Positions 29,638-38,090 of a stretch of DNA of 64,000 nt are shown in pieces. The notes under the pieces are model-generated. The model was not told the origin of the DNA, made no database searches, and was given only the letters and a program-made list of their open reading frames with translations. Position 1 is the stretch's first letter. Every line of letters begins with the position of its first letter. The DNA lies in assembly GCF_900114545.1 (NCBI RefSeq), contig NZ_FOTI01000006.1, forward strand, positions 1 through 64,000. Direction: 5' to 3'. This DNA comes from Halanaerobium salsuginis (GTDB lineage Bacteria > Bacillota > Halanaerobiia > Halanaerobiales > Halanaerobiaceae). The position numbers and the translations under genes are program-made.

Positions 29638-30996
29638 ATGTTAGCACAAAATTCTCATATTCATTTAATTGGAATCGGAGGAGTTTCAATGAGTGGAATA
29701 GCTAAAATACTTGCCAGGAGAGGTTATCAGGTTAGTGGTTCAGATTTATCAGCTGGAAAGTACTTTAATTTACTTAAAAAAGAACAAATAGAATTATTTG
29801 TTGGTCACAAAGCTGAACAAATAGCAGGGGCCGATTTAATAGTTAAGACCAGTGCTGTTGCAGCTGATAACTCCGAATTACAGGCTGCTCAAAAAGCAGG
29901 TATTAAAGTTGTAAAAAGAGCTGAAATTTTGGCTGAGTTAATGAAAAACAAAAAAACTATTGCTGTAGCAGGAACTCATGGAAAAACAACTACTACAGCA
30001 ATGTTGGCCACTATTTTTAAAAAGGCTGGACTTGATCCAGCAATTATGGTAGGGGGTTATTTATCTGAAATAGCCGGTAATACCGTTGACGGTCAGGGGG
30101 AATATTTTATTACTGAAGCAGATGAAAGTGATGGCTCTTTTATTTATTTTGATCCAGATTTGCTATTGATAACAAATTTAGAATGGGATCATCCCGACTA
30201 TTATCATAGTTTAACTGAATTTAAACAAGTTTTTAAAGATTTTTCTGCAAAAAATGACAAAAAGGCAGTTATATTATATAATAGTGATGACTATAATTTA
30301 TTAGAGCTGTTTGCTCAAAGAAAAAAGGCAATTAGATTTTCTTTAAAACAGGGAGACTACCTAGCTAAGAATATTAGTTATCAAGCTCAAAAGAGTAGTT
30401 TTGACCTTTATTATAAACAAAAATATTTAGGACAGTTTAAATTAGCTGTTCCTGGTCAATATAATATTTATAATGCTCTAGCAGCTATTTCAGCAGCTGA
30501 TTATGCAGGGGTTAGTTTTGAAATTATGCAAGCTGCTCTGGCAAATTTCACTGGAGTAGGACGTAGATTTGAATTTAAAGGTACTTTATTAAATGGTCAG
30601 GTTGATTTAATAGATGATTATGCCCATCATCCAACGGAAATACGATCATTACTAAAAGCAGTAAAAGCAATGGATTATCAAAAAATAACAGTTGTATTTC
30701 AACCACATCGATATAGTAGAACCAGGCAATTCTTCACTGATTTTGCTGCTGCTTTTAAAGAAGCTGATCAGGTTTATTTGACTAATATTTTTTCAGCATC
30801 TGAGAAAAATAACCAGCGGGTATCTTTAAGAGAACTTGAGACTGCAATAGCTAAAAATTCTCAAGTTGAATGTTATTATCTGAGTGAATTTAGTAAAATT
30901 GCTGCTCAGATTAAAACTGATCTAGAACCAGGTCAGATAATTTTAACTGTTGGTGCAGGTGATATAACATCTTTATCAGATATTCTACTTAATTGA
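29638..30996 (+). CDS. murC: UDP-N-acetylmuramate--L-alanine ligase
   Basis: Mur ligase of 452 residues adding the first amino acid, L-alanine. N-terminal HLIGIGGVSMSGIA nucleotide fold, ATP loop AGTHGKTTTTAML, EADESDGSF, and C-terminal DDYAHHPTEI are all typical. It begins on the base after the murG stop. murB, which usually follows in Firmicutes, is not found between murC and ftsQ. Confidence 0.96.
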   Translation: MLAQNSHIHLIGIGGVSMSGIAKILARRGYQVSGSDLSAGKYFNLLKKEQIELFVGHKAEQIAGADLIVKTSAVAADNSELQAAQKAGIKVVKRAEILAELMKNKKTIAVAGTHGKTTTTAMLATIFKKAGLDPAIMVGGYLSEIAGNTVDGQGEYFITEADESDGSFIYFDPDLLLITNLEWDHPDYYHSLTEFKQVFKDFSAKNDKKAVILYNSDDYNLLELFAQRKKAIRFSLKQGDYLAKNISYQAQKSSFDLYYKQKYLGQFKLAVPGQYNIYNALAAISAADYAGVSFEIMQAALANFTGVGRRFEFKGTLLNGQVDLIDDYAHHPTEIRSLLKAVKAMDYQKITVVFQPHRYSRTRQFFTDFAAAFKEADQVYLTNIFSASEKNNQRVSLRELETAIAKNSQVECYYLSEFSKIAAQIKTDLEPGQIILTVGAGDITSLSDILLN

Positions 30997-31084
30997 GTTA
31001 AAAGTAGTTTTATTTTAAAATATTATTTTAATGATTTACTAGATTATTTTTAAATAAACAATTCAAAAGGAGAGAGGATTTTTA

Positions 31085-31789
31085 ATGGATAAACGTTATA
31101 CAGTTATCTTATTAATTATATTTTTTTTGTTATTAGTTTCTCTATCTTTTTCCTTCTCACCTTTTTTTAAAATTAGAGAATTTACTATCCATTCTCGTAA
31201 TAAAATTGACCAAAATTCTTTGCGAAGTTATTTAACTGAATTTTATGGGAAGAATATACTTTTTTTTAATACTGATAAATTAGAAGCAAAATTGCAACAG
31301 CACAATCTGATTTCTGCTGTTGAAGTGAAAAAATCATATCCTTCTGAAATTCATATAATTATTGAAGAAAGAAGGCCAACTGCCTGGATTAAGAATAATG
31401 GCCAGCAGTTGATTTTTTCTGCTGATGGGATTATTTTAAAAGAAGTTTCAGCTGATCAACGTCCAGCAATTCCTCAAATAACAGGATTTCCTTATCTGTT
31501 TTCAGGTCAAAAAATAAACTTTCCAGTTGAAATGAAAGCTTTGTTGGATATAATGAGCAAATTTAGTACTGGATTTTTGGCTCAAATTGCCAGGATAAAT
31601 AGACAGGAAGATGGCATCTATAAGCTTTATTTAACAACTGGAGGAGGGGTTAATTTAGGCAGTAGTGATCAGTTAGAAGAGAAATTTGCTTTTTTAAATT
31701 CTATTTTAAAAGATATAGCTAAAGATCAGGAAAAAGTTGATTATATTAACTTACAGGTTATTAAACACCCAGTAATTAAATTTAAATAA
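31085..31789 (+). CDS. ftsQ: Cell division protein FtsQ/DivIB
   Basis: Bitopic protein of 234 residues: short cytoplasmic tail, one membrane span at about 7-27, then a POTRA domain (FKIREFTIHSRNKIDQNSLRSYL) and the FtsQ domain (SYPSEIHIIIEERRPTAWI). It scaffolds the FtsL-FtsB-FtsQ complex. Placed between murC and ftsA as in other dcw clusters. Ribosome site AAAGGAGAG. Confidence 0.92.
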   Translation: MDKRYTVILLIIFFLLLVSLSFSFSPFFKIREFTIHSRNKIDQNSLRSYLTEFYGKNILFFNTDKLEAKLQQHNLISAVEVKKSYPSEIHIIIEERRPTAWIKNNGQQLIFSADGIILKEVSADQRPAIPQITGFPYLFSGQKINFPVEMKALLDIMSKFSTGFLAQIARINRQEDGIYKLYLTTGGGVNLGSSDQLEEKFAFLNSILKDIAKDQEKVDYINLQVIKHPVIKFK

Positions 31790-31882
31790 ACTGTTTGTGA
31801 TTATTTTATTCATAATACAGGAAATTTATGCTTTATATTGAATTATTACAGAGTAAGTATATTAATTTTATTTAATTTATTA

Positions 31883-31888
31883 TATAAT
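31883..31888 (+). promoter_or_regulatory. Possible -10 element upstream of ftsA
   Basis: A perfect TATAAT lies 34 bases before the ftsA start in a 130-base gap after ftsQ. No good -35 is seen at 17 bases, so this is only a candidate for a separate ftsAZ promoter. Such promoters are common in this cluster. Confidence 0.35.
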
Positions 31889-31921
31889 AAAAATGTTAGT
31901 CCAGAAAGGAGGTAGACTGTT

Positions 31922-33202
31922 GTGAAAAGAGGAAGAAGAATAGTTACAGGACTTGATATCGGTACTACCAAAATATGTGCCCTGATAGCAGAAATAAGTG
32001 GAGAAGATAATATAGAGATTGTCGGAATTGGTTTAGCTCCATCGAACGGCCTCCGCAAAGGTATTGTAGTTGATATAGATAAAACCAGTCATGCTATAAA
32101 AAGTGCTATTCAAAAGGCTGAGAGAATGGCCGGGCAGAAAGTTGATTCTGCTTATGTAGGTATTGCTGGCTCACATATTAAGTCAATCAACAGTCATGGA
32201 GTTGTTGCAGTTACAGGTGATGAAAAAGAAATAAAGGAAAGTGATATAAAAAGAGTTATTGATGCTGCCAGGATTATTCCTGTTTCAGCTGAAGAAGATA
32301 TATTACATGTTTTACCCCGGGAATTTATTGTTGATGGTAGTCCTGGTATTCAGGATCCTCTGGGAATGTCAGGTGTTAGATTAGAAGTTGAAACTCATAT
32401 TATAAAAGGAGCATCAACTTCAATTCAGAATTTAGTAAAGAGTGTACTGAGAGCAGGTCTTAGTGTAGATGAAGTTGTTTTAGAACCGCTTGCTTCCAGT
32501 CAGGCTGTATTATCAGATGATGAAAAAGATTTAGGAGCAGTACTGGTAGATATTGGTGGAGGAACAACTGATGTTATTGTCTTTCATGAAGGCAGCATTG
32601 CTCATACTGCTGTTTTACCAGTTGGTGGTAATCATGTTAGCAATGATATTGCTGTTGGTTTAAGAACTCCTGTTTCGGAGGCTGAGAAAATAAAGATTAT
32701 GCATGGTTCAGTTCTGCCAGAAGATATTTCGGAGGAAGAAAAAATTGAAGTTCTTGCAGCTAGTGGTAAAGAAAGAAAAAAATTGTCACGTAAGTTACTA
32801 TGTCAGGTAATTGAACCACGAATGAGTGAAGTTTTCTCGATGGTAAAAAAAGAATTGGTAACTGCTGGAACTACAGATCTTACTCCGGCTGGTTTAATTT
32901 TGACTGGAGGCGCATCCTTACTAGAAGGTTCGGAAGAACTTGCTTCTCGGATAACAGAATTACCAGTTAGAATTGGTGAACCTGATTATGTAAGTGGGCT
33001 TTCAAATGTAATTGATAATCCCGTATATATAAAAAAGGGTGATACAATCCCGCGAGCTATTTTTTCTACTGCAGTTGGTCTAGTAGAATATGGCATTGAA
33101 AATGGCGATTTGAAAAATAATACAGTAACTAAAAGTAATAGTAGTGAAGTTGTAAGTAACTTTTTTAGTAAATTGAAAAATTGGTTTAGTGAATTTTTCT
33201 AG
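31922..33202 (+). CDS. ftsA: Cell division protein FtsA
   Basis: Actin-like membrane tether for FtsZ, 426 residues. Phosphate-1 loop GLDIGTTKICALIAE at the start, ADIGGGTTD-type phosphate-2 loop (VDIGGGTTDVIVF) in the middle. The last 15 residues (FFSKLKNWFSEFF region) form the amphipathic membrane-targeting helix. GTG start, GAAAGGAGG upstream. With sepF missing from the ylm cluster, FtsA may be the only FtsZ anchor encoded here. Confidence 0.95.
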   Translation: MKRGRRIVTGLDIGTTKICALIAEISGEDNIEIVGIGLAPSNGLRKGIVVDIDKTSHAIKSAIQKAERMAGQKVDSAYVGIAGSHIKSINSHGVVAVTGDEKEIKESDIKRVIDAARIIPVSAEEDILHVLPREFIVDGSPGIQDPLGMSGVRLEVETHIIKGASTSIQNLVKSVLRAGLSVDEVVLEPLASSQAVLSDDEKDLGAVLVDIGGGTTDVIVFHEGSIAHTAVLPVGGNHVSNDIAVGLRTPVSEAEKIKIMHGSVLPEDISEEEKIEVLAASGKERKKLSRKLLCQVIEPRMSEVFSMVKKELVTAGTTDLTPAGLILTGGASLLEGSEELASRITELPVRIGEPDYVSGLSNVIDNPVYIKKGDTIPRAIFSTAVGLVEYGIENGDLKNNTVTKSNSSEVVSNFFSKLKNWFSEFF

Positions 33203-33259
33203 ACTATTTAAGAGGCTGCTTAACAGCTCCATATTATCCTTAACGGGGAGGGAAAATTA

Positions 33260-34345
33260 GTGTTTGATATTGGAACAGAAATTGAACAATTTGCAAATAT
33301 AAAGGTAGTTGGTGTTGGCGGTGGAGGTAATAATGCTGTCAATAGAATGATTGAAGAAGGATTAGATGGTGTAGAATTTGTTGCTGTTAATACAGATGCT
33401 CAGGCTTTAATGGCTTCAAATGCTGGTGTTACAATTCGAATTGGTGAAAAAATTACTAGAGGTTTGGGGGCTGGTTCTGACCCTCAAATTGGCTATGAAG
33501 CAGCTGAAGAAAACAAAGAAGAAATATCTCAGGCTATTCAGGGAGCTGACATGGTTTTTATTACTGCTGGTATGGGCGGAGGAACTGGAACTGGAGCAGC
33601 TCCTGTAGTTGCAGAAGCAGCTAAAAACCAGGGTGCTTTAACAGTTGGTGTTGTTACTAAGCCACTGACTGTTGAAGGTAAAAAAAGAATGAATAATGCA
33701 ATTTCAGGGATTGAAGAATTAAAAAATAAAGTTGATACCTTAATTGTAATTCCCAATGATAGATTATTAGAAGTTGCTGAAAAGCAGACGAGTCTGATGG
33801 ATGCTTTTAAAATTGCCGATAATGTTTTACGGCAGGGAGTCCAGGGAATCTCTGATTTAATAACTATTACAGGTATTATTAATCTTGATTTTGCTGATGT
33901 TAAAACTATTATGACTGATGCTGGTTCTGCTTTAATGGGAATTGGTACAGCAAGTGGAGATAATAGAGCAACCGAAGCAGCTAAACTTGCTATAGCGTCA
34001 CCATTATTAGAAGCGTCAATTGATGGTGCTAGAGGTGTACTGTTGAATATTACTGGTGGTATGGATCTTGGGATTCACGAAGCAAACGAAGCAGCGCGGG
34101 TGATTCAAGAAGTTGCTGATCCAGATGCTAACATAATTCTGGGGGCTGTAATTGATGAAGAATTAGAAAATGAAGTCAAAGTAACTGTAATTGCAACTGG
34201 TTTTGATACCGCTGCTCCTCAAAATAGAATAGCAGAACAGCAGGAAAATCAGGCTGATCAAATGCCAGAGGAAGATTTTGAAATGGAAAGTTTTGCTGGT
34301 GATGATTTAGATATACCTGCCTTTTTGCGGAACAAAAAAAGATAA
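33260..34345 (+). CDS. ftsZ: Cell division GTPase FtsZ
   Basis: Tubulin-like GTPase of 361 residues that forms the division ring. [11 protein letters not shown] near the N-terminus and the tubulin signature [11 protein letters not shown] are intact. Variable linker is acidic and short. The C-terminal peptide [11 protein letters not shown] is the contact for FtsA and other partners. GTG start with GGGGAGGG. A strong terminator follows immediately. Confidence 0.97.
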   Translation: MFDIGTEIEQFANIKVVGVGGGGNNAVNRMIEEGLDGVEFVAVNTDAQALMASNAGVTIRIGEKITRGLGAGSDPQIGYEAAEENKEEISQAIQGADMVFITAGMGGGTGTGAAPVVAEAAKNQGALTVGVVTKPLTVEGKKRMNNAISGIEELKNKVDTLIVIPNDRLLEVAEKQTSLMDAFKIADNVLRQGVQGISDLITITGIINLDFADVKTIMTDAGSALMGIGTASGDNRATEAAKLAIASPLLEASIDGARGVLLNITGGMDLGIHEANEAARVIQEVADPDANIILGAVIDEELENEVKVTVIATGFDTAAPQNRIAEQQENQADQMPEEDFEMESFAGDDLDIPAFLRNKKR

Positions 34346-34350
34346 TTTTT

Positions 34351-34387
34351 AAATCCTGATGTTTTTTCATCAGGATTTAAGTTTTTT
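34351..34387 (+). terminator. Terminator after ftsZ
   Basis: AAATCCTGATG (34351-34361) pairs with CATCAGGATTT (34368-34378), loop of six T, then AAGTTTTTT. It closes the dcw transcript directly after ftsZ. Confidence 0.9.
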
Positions 34388-34414
34388 GCTCTGTAAATTC
34401 GGGGAGGATTGACG

Positions 34415-35320
34415 ATGAAAAAAAATAAGAGTAGACTTGGTTTCAAACCATTTGTAATAATTTTTATTTTATTAATTGGCTTGATTATTGCATTACAAAT
34501 ATTTGGTGCCAGCCGTTTTGAGACTATTTTAGCATCTGAAGGTGAAGTTATTGATGGCTTCTGGGCTAAATCTTTAATTATTAGAGATGAAAAGGTTGTT
34601 ACAGCTCCAGTAACTGGAACAGTTACTTTAGATTGTAGTGAGGGAGAAAGGATCCCGGCCGGAACAAAAGTTTGTGTTATTGAATCTGGTGAAATAGCAA
34701 AAAAAATGTATAATCGACAGGCTGGATTAATTAGTTATGCAGTGGATGGGCTAGAGAGTAGTTTAAACTCTAGTCAGCTTAATCAGATTGATTTAAAAAA
34801 ATTTGCTGATTATCAGGGGAATTATAAGCACCTTCTTTCTGGCAGGAAGATTGCAGCAGGCGAACCCCTTTACCGAATGATTAATAATTTTGATTTATAT
34901 CTGATTATTCCAGCCAGACCAGTTCAGGCAGAGAGATTTCGTAATAATGAGCTTATCTTTATTCAGGAAAATGACTCAACAGAAATGTTGAAAGCGAGAG
35001 TAATTAAAGTCGAAAATCAGCTTGAACAATCATATATTTTTGTTGAATTAGATAGTTTTATTCCACGCTGGCTTAATATTAGACGGGTTAATCTGAATAT
35101 AATTAAGAATATCTATCGAGGCATAAAGATTCCCCGTCAGGCTGTTTTTAATCAACCAGCTGGTCAGGGAGTTTTAAAGGTAACAGGTTATAATAAATAT
35201 GAATTTGAAAAAGTTGTAATTTTAGAAGGTAATGAAAAAGAAGTCATTGTTAAAGGAATTGGAATTGGGGAAGAGATTATAATTAACCCAGCTGATTTTA
35301 ATTATGGCAGGGAGGGATAA
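34415..35320 (+). CDS. HlyD/biotinyl-lipoyl-like membrane-anchored protein, function unknown
   Basis: About 301 residues with a basic N-terminus, one membrane span at about 9-27 and an exported remainder. A barrel-sandwich (lipoyl-like) hairpin is suggested by VTAPVTGTVTLDCSEGERIPAGTKVCVIE, as in HlyD-type adaptors. The central part lacks a long coiled coil. ATG 34415 is chosen because GGGGAGG (34401-34407) is seven bases away; an in-frame TTG at 34409 is too close. It stands alone without a transporter or outer-membrane partner, between ftsZ and ylmE, so a role in envelope or division is possible. The family assignment is moderate. Confidence 0.65.
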   Translation: MKKNKSRLGFKPFVIIFILLIGLIIALQIFGASRFETILASEGEVIDGFWAKSLIIRDEKVVTAPVTGTVTLDCSEGERIPAGTKVCVIESGEIAKKMYNRQAGLISYAVDGLESSLNSSQLNQIDLKKFADYQGNYKHLLSGRKIAAGEPLYRMINNFDLYLIIPARPVQAERFRNNELIFIQENDSTEMLKARVIKVENQLEQSYIFVELDSFIPRWLNIRRVNLNIIKNIYRGIKIPRQAVFNQPAGQGVLKVTGYNKYEFEKVVILEGNEKEVIVKGIGIGEEIIINPADFNYGREG

Positions 35321-35322
35321 TT

Positions 35323-36027
35323 TTGAATCAAGAAAATATTTTAGCAAATCTAACCCAAATTAAACAAAATATTAAAGCAGCTGCTGAAAAAGCAAACAGA
35401 AATCCTGAATCCATAAAACTACTACCGGTGACTAAAAATCATGGTTCAGATTCAGTTAAAATACTGACAGCAGCAGGTCTCAATACTTTTGCTGAGAGTA
35501 GAGTCCAGGAGTTAGAAGAAAAAGAAGTCAGCTTAAATTCAGCTAATTTAGACTTAAACTGGCATTTTATTGGACATCTACAGAGAAATAAAGTAAAATA
35601 CTTAATGAGAATGGAAAATTGTAAACTAATACATTCGCTTGATAGTTGGCGTCTGGCTAAAGAAATTAACAAAAGAGCAGCTAAAAATCAGCGAGTTATG
35701 CCAGTTTTAGTTGAAATTAATATTGCTGGTGATGAAAATAAATACGGTATTAAAGCAGAGCAGACTGAAAAATTTTTTAATAAAATAATCAAACTTGAAA
35801 ATCTTGAAGTAAAAGGAATGATGACAATTCTGCCTCACTTAGATGATCAAGCTAAGTTATTTGATTATTTTAAAGAAATGAAAGAGCTATATGATTATAT
35901 ATCAAATAATGTAAAAAAACTGGAAGAATTGTCAATGGGAATGAGTAATGATTATCAGCTAGCAGTTGCTGCTGGAGCAACTATTGTTAGAGTCGGAACT
36001 GCTCTCTTAGGAGCAAGAGAATACTAG
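35323..36027 (+). CDS. ylmE: PLP homeostasis protein YggS/YlmE
   Basis: PLP-binding TIM-barrel protein of 234 residues (PLPBP family), which keeps free pyridoxal phosphate and amino acid pools in balance rather than acting as a racemase. LPVTKNH near residue 33 holds the PLP lysine. NWHFIGHLQRNKVKYL, SMGMSNDYQLAVAAGATIVRVGTALLG are signatures. TTG start with CAGGGAGG upstream. First of the ylm genes. Confidence 0.93.
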   Translation: MNQENILANLTQIKQNIKAAAEKANRNPESIKLLPVTKNHGSDSVKILTAAGLNTFAESRVQELEEKEVSLNSANLDLNWHFIGHLQRNKVKYLMRMENCKLIHSLDSWRLAKEINKRAAKNQRVMPVLVEINIAGDENKYGIKAEQTEKFFNKIIKLENLEVKGMMTILPHLDDQAKLFDYFKEMKELYDYISNNVKKLEELSMGMSNDYQLAVAAGATIVRVGTALLGAREY

Positions 36028-36044
36028 AGTCGGGAGGAAACTAG

Positions 36045-36326
36045 ATGTATATTTTAGGACGAGTAATAAGTGCTCTTTTTGAAATAATAAATTTATTAAT
36101 TATTGCGCGGGTTATTATTTCCTGGATTCAACCTAATCCAGGCGATATGCGCTGGCGTAAAGTTATTATGACTATCTATAATTTAACTGAACCTATTTTA
36201 GGACCAATTAGAAGTTTGCTTCCTCAGGGTGGAATTTTGGGACTTGATTTTTCTCCTTTAATTGCTTTGTTTGCCCTTAATATTATCAGGAATTTTTTAA
36301 TTAGGATTATGTTTTTTGGATTTTAA
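36045..36326 (+). CDS. ylmG: YggT/YlmG family membrane protein
   Basis: Small integral membrane protein of 93 residues with two hydrophobic spans flanking the conserved ARVIISWIQPNPGD and LTEPILGPIRSLLP segments. Members are linked to division and envelope osmotic behaviour; biochemical role unknown. In Firmicutes sepF normally lies directly before it; here only 17 bases separate it from ylmE. Confidence 0.9.
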   Translation: MYILGRVISALFEIINLLIIARVIISWIQPNPGDMRWRKVIMTIYNLTEPILGPIRSLLPQGGILGLDFSPLIALFALNIIRNFLIRIMFFGF

Positions 36327-36340
36327 AGGTGGGGAATAAG

Positions 36341-37129
36341 ATGTTTGATCAAGAAAAATTATTAGCACATTTACATCGCCAAGAAGATAGACTTCTGCTT
36401 TCACATGTGCTTGATAAATGTGAACAGGTTTTGAAATATCATAAAACACAGGCAACTGATTTTTTAAATCCTTATCAAATTAAGATTTCTCTGCCAGTGA
36501 TTGAGCAGTTAGCAGAAATAAATTTTAAAAAAGAAGGAGGCTATTCAGCTGCTGAAAGAAAAAGATTAACTATTTTCCCAGAGTATCTTTTTCCCGATCT
36601 AGTTGAATCTCAGCTCAAAATTTATCAGTTGAATGGTAACTTTGCTTTTCAAAATCTAAGCCACCGTGATTTTCTAGGGGCTTTAATGGGGTTAGGATTA
36701 CAGAGGAAATTTATTGGTGATTTGATTATTCATGCTGATTTTGCTCAGATAATTGTGGCTGCAGAGATTAAGGATATTATTGAACTTAAACTAGATCAGG
36801 TTCATCAAGTACCAATTGAAGTGAAAGAAATAGCAGAGGCTGATTTAATTAAACCAGTTAGAAATGAAAAAGAAATTATGACCACAGTTGCTTCGATGCG
36901 GCTAGATTCAGTGGCCAGTTCTGGTTTTGGTGATTCTAGAAGTAAGATGGCTCGAGATATTGCAGCTGGAAAAGTTAAACTTAATTGGAAATTAGAAAGC
37001 AATCCTGCTGCAGAAGTTGAGATAGGCGATTTGATTTCAGTTAGGGGACGTGGTCGAGTTGAGGTTGCTGCTGAACGTGGTATTTCAAATAAAGATAGGA
37101 TTAAACTTACTTTAAAGCGGCTCACTTAA
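36341..37129 (+). CDS. ylmH: S4-domain RNA-binding protein YlmH
   Basis: About 262 residues with a C-terminal S4 RNA-binding domain (MRLDSVASSGFGDSRSKMARDIAAGKVKLN) after a YlmH-type N-terminal domain. Recent work in Bacillus places YlmH in ribosome-associated quality control, where it binds obstructed large subunits; rqcH is also in this window. ATG 36341 is preferred, with AAAGGTGGGG before it; a GTG at 36329 falls within that ribosome site. Confidence 0.9.
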   Translation: MFDQEKLLAHLHRQEDRLLLSHVLDKCEQVLKYHKTQATDFLNPYQIKISLPVIEQLAEINFKKEGGYSAAERKRLTIFPEYLFPDLVESQLKIYQLNGNFAFQNLSHRDFLGALMGLGLQRKFIGDLIIHADFAQIIVAAEIKDIIELKLDQVHQVPIEVKEIAEADLIKPVRNEKEIMTTVASMRLDSVASSGFGDSRSKMARDIAAGKVKLNWKLESNPAAEVEIGDLISVRGRGRVEVAAERGISNKDRIKLTLKRLT

Positions 37130-37205
37130 AAGGGTTAATTAAGCTTTTTAAATATATTAAATAAATAATAATTAAATTTTATTATCAACTGAAGGAGGGA
37201 ATTTT

Positions 37206-37694
37206 TTGAAGTTAAATCCATTGGATATTTATAATAAAGAATTTAAAAAGTCTACTTTTGGCTATAATACAACTCAGGTTGATGAGTTTATTGATGATAT
37301 AGGGGTCGCTTACGAAAGATTGCTAAAAGATTTAAATAATCTTCAAGAGGAAAATAAGAATTTGCAGGAAAAAATTAATAATTATGAAGAGATGGAATCA
37401 AGCCTAAAAACTACACTTGACTCAATGCAAAATACAGTTTCTGATCGAATAAATCAAGCTGAAAATGAAGCTCGAATGATTATTAAAGAAGCAAAAATTG
37501 AAGCAGAAAAAATTAAAGAAAAGGCTGAAGTTGAAGTTGCTTCTGAGAAAAGAAAATATGAGCAGCTGCGAGAACAGCGTAATTTCTTTAAAATTAGATT
37601 TCAAACTCTTTTAGAGAGTCATTTGGAAATGTTGCAAGATAAGAGTGAAGAAATAGAAGAAGTAAAGTCAGAAAAAAATTATCAGGAAAGCTAA
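37206..37694 (+). CDS. divIVA: Cell division/polarity protein DivIVA
   Basis: A 162-residue protein with the N-terminal lipid-binding head (LNPLDIYNKEFKKSTFGYNTTQVDEF, with the exposed aromatic in the loop) then a nearly continuous coiled coil from about residue 30. It marks curved membrane at poles and septa. TTG start after GAAGGAGG. It ends the ylm group just before the ileS promoter, the usual Firmicute order. Confidence 0.93.
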   Translation: MKLNPLDIYNKEFKKSTFGYNTTQVDEFIDDIGVAYERLLKDLNNLQEENKNLQEKINNYEEMESSLKTTLDSMQNTVSDRINQAENEARMIIKEAKIEAEKIKEKAEVEVASEKRKYEQLREQRNFFKIRFQTLLESHLEMLQDKSEEIEEVKSEKNYQES

Positions 37695-37726
37695 ATTATT
37701 CTTGCTGAATAAATTAGGGGATTGGC

Positions 37727-37755
37727 TTGACTTAAATTTTATTTTGGTTTATAAT
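37727..37755 (+). promoter_or_regulatory. Sigma-A promoter of ileS
   Basis: TTGACT (37727-37732) and a perfect TATAAT (37750-37755) are separated by 17 bases. Transcription would start near 37762, before the T-box leader. This is one of the clearest promoters in the window. Confidence 0.9.
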
Positions 37756-37799
37756 TGTAAAAAATGTTTTATTTACTTAAAAAACTTAATCTGAATAAA

Positions 37800-38030
37800 T
37801 CAGCTAAGAAAGGGAGAGTAGCAGTTTGAATAGTTGCTAGCGAACCGGAATTGGTGAAAGCCGGGAAACAACAAATTGTGAAGATCACCCTGGAGTTGGT
37901 ATTATGAAATTAATTGAGAAGAGTAGTATACCCGTATATCTGCGTTAAAGATACTTAAGATAAGGTTAATTGACCTTAATTAGGGTGGTACCACGGTCTC
38001 TCGTCCCTTGCTGGACAGAGATTTTTTTGT
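37800..38030 (+). promoter_or_regulatory. Isoleucine T-box leader of ileS
   Basis: The 396-base gap between divIVA and ileS holds a T-box riboswitch. The T-box core AGGGTGGTACCACGG is at 37982-37996; its terminator follows, CTCTCGTCC pairing with GGACAGAG (37998-38020) and a T run at 38022-38028. Stem I is in about 37810-37900, with GAAGATCACC placing a likely specifier codon ATC (Ile) at 37884-37886. Uncharged tRNA-Ile would stabilise the antiterminator and permit ileS expression. The remaining bases to the start hold only the ribosome site AGGAGG. Confidence 0.93.
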
Positions 38031-38090
38031 TTTTAGGTATTAAAATTTTTATTTAAATTTTATTATATTTATAGGAGGTTGTCGAATTAG

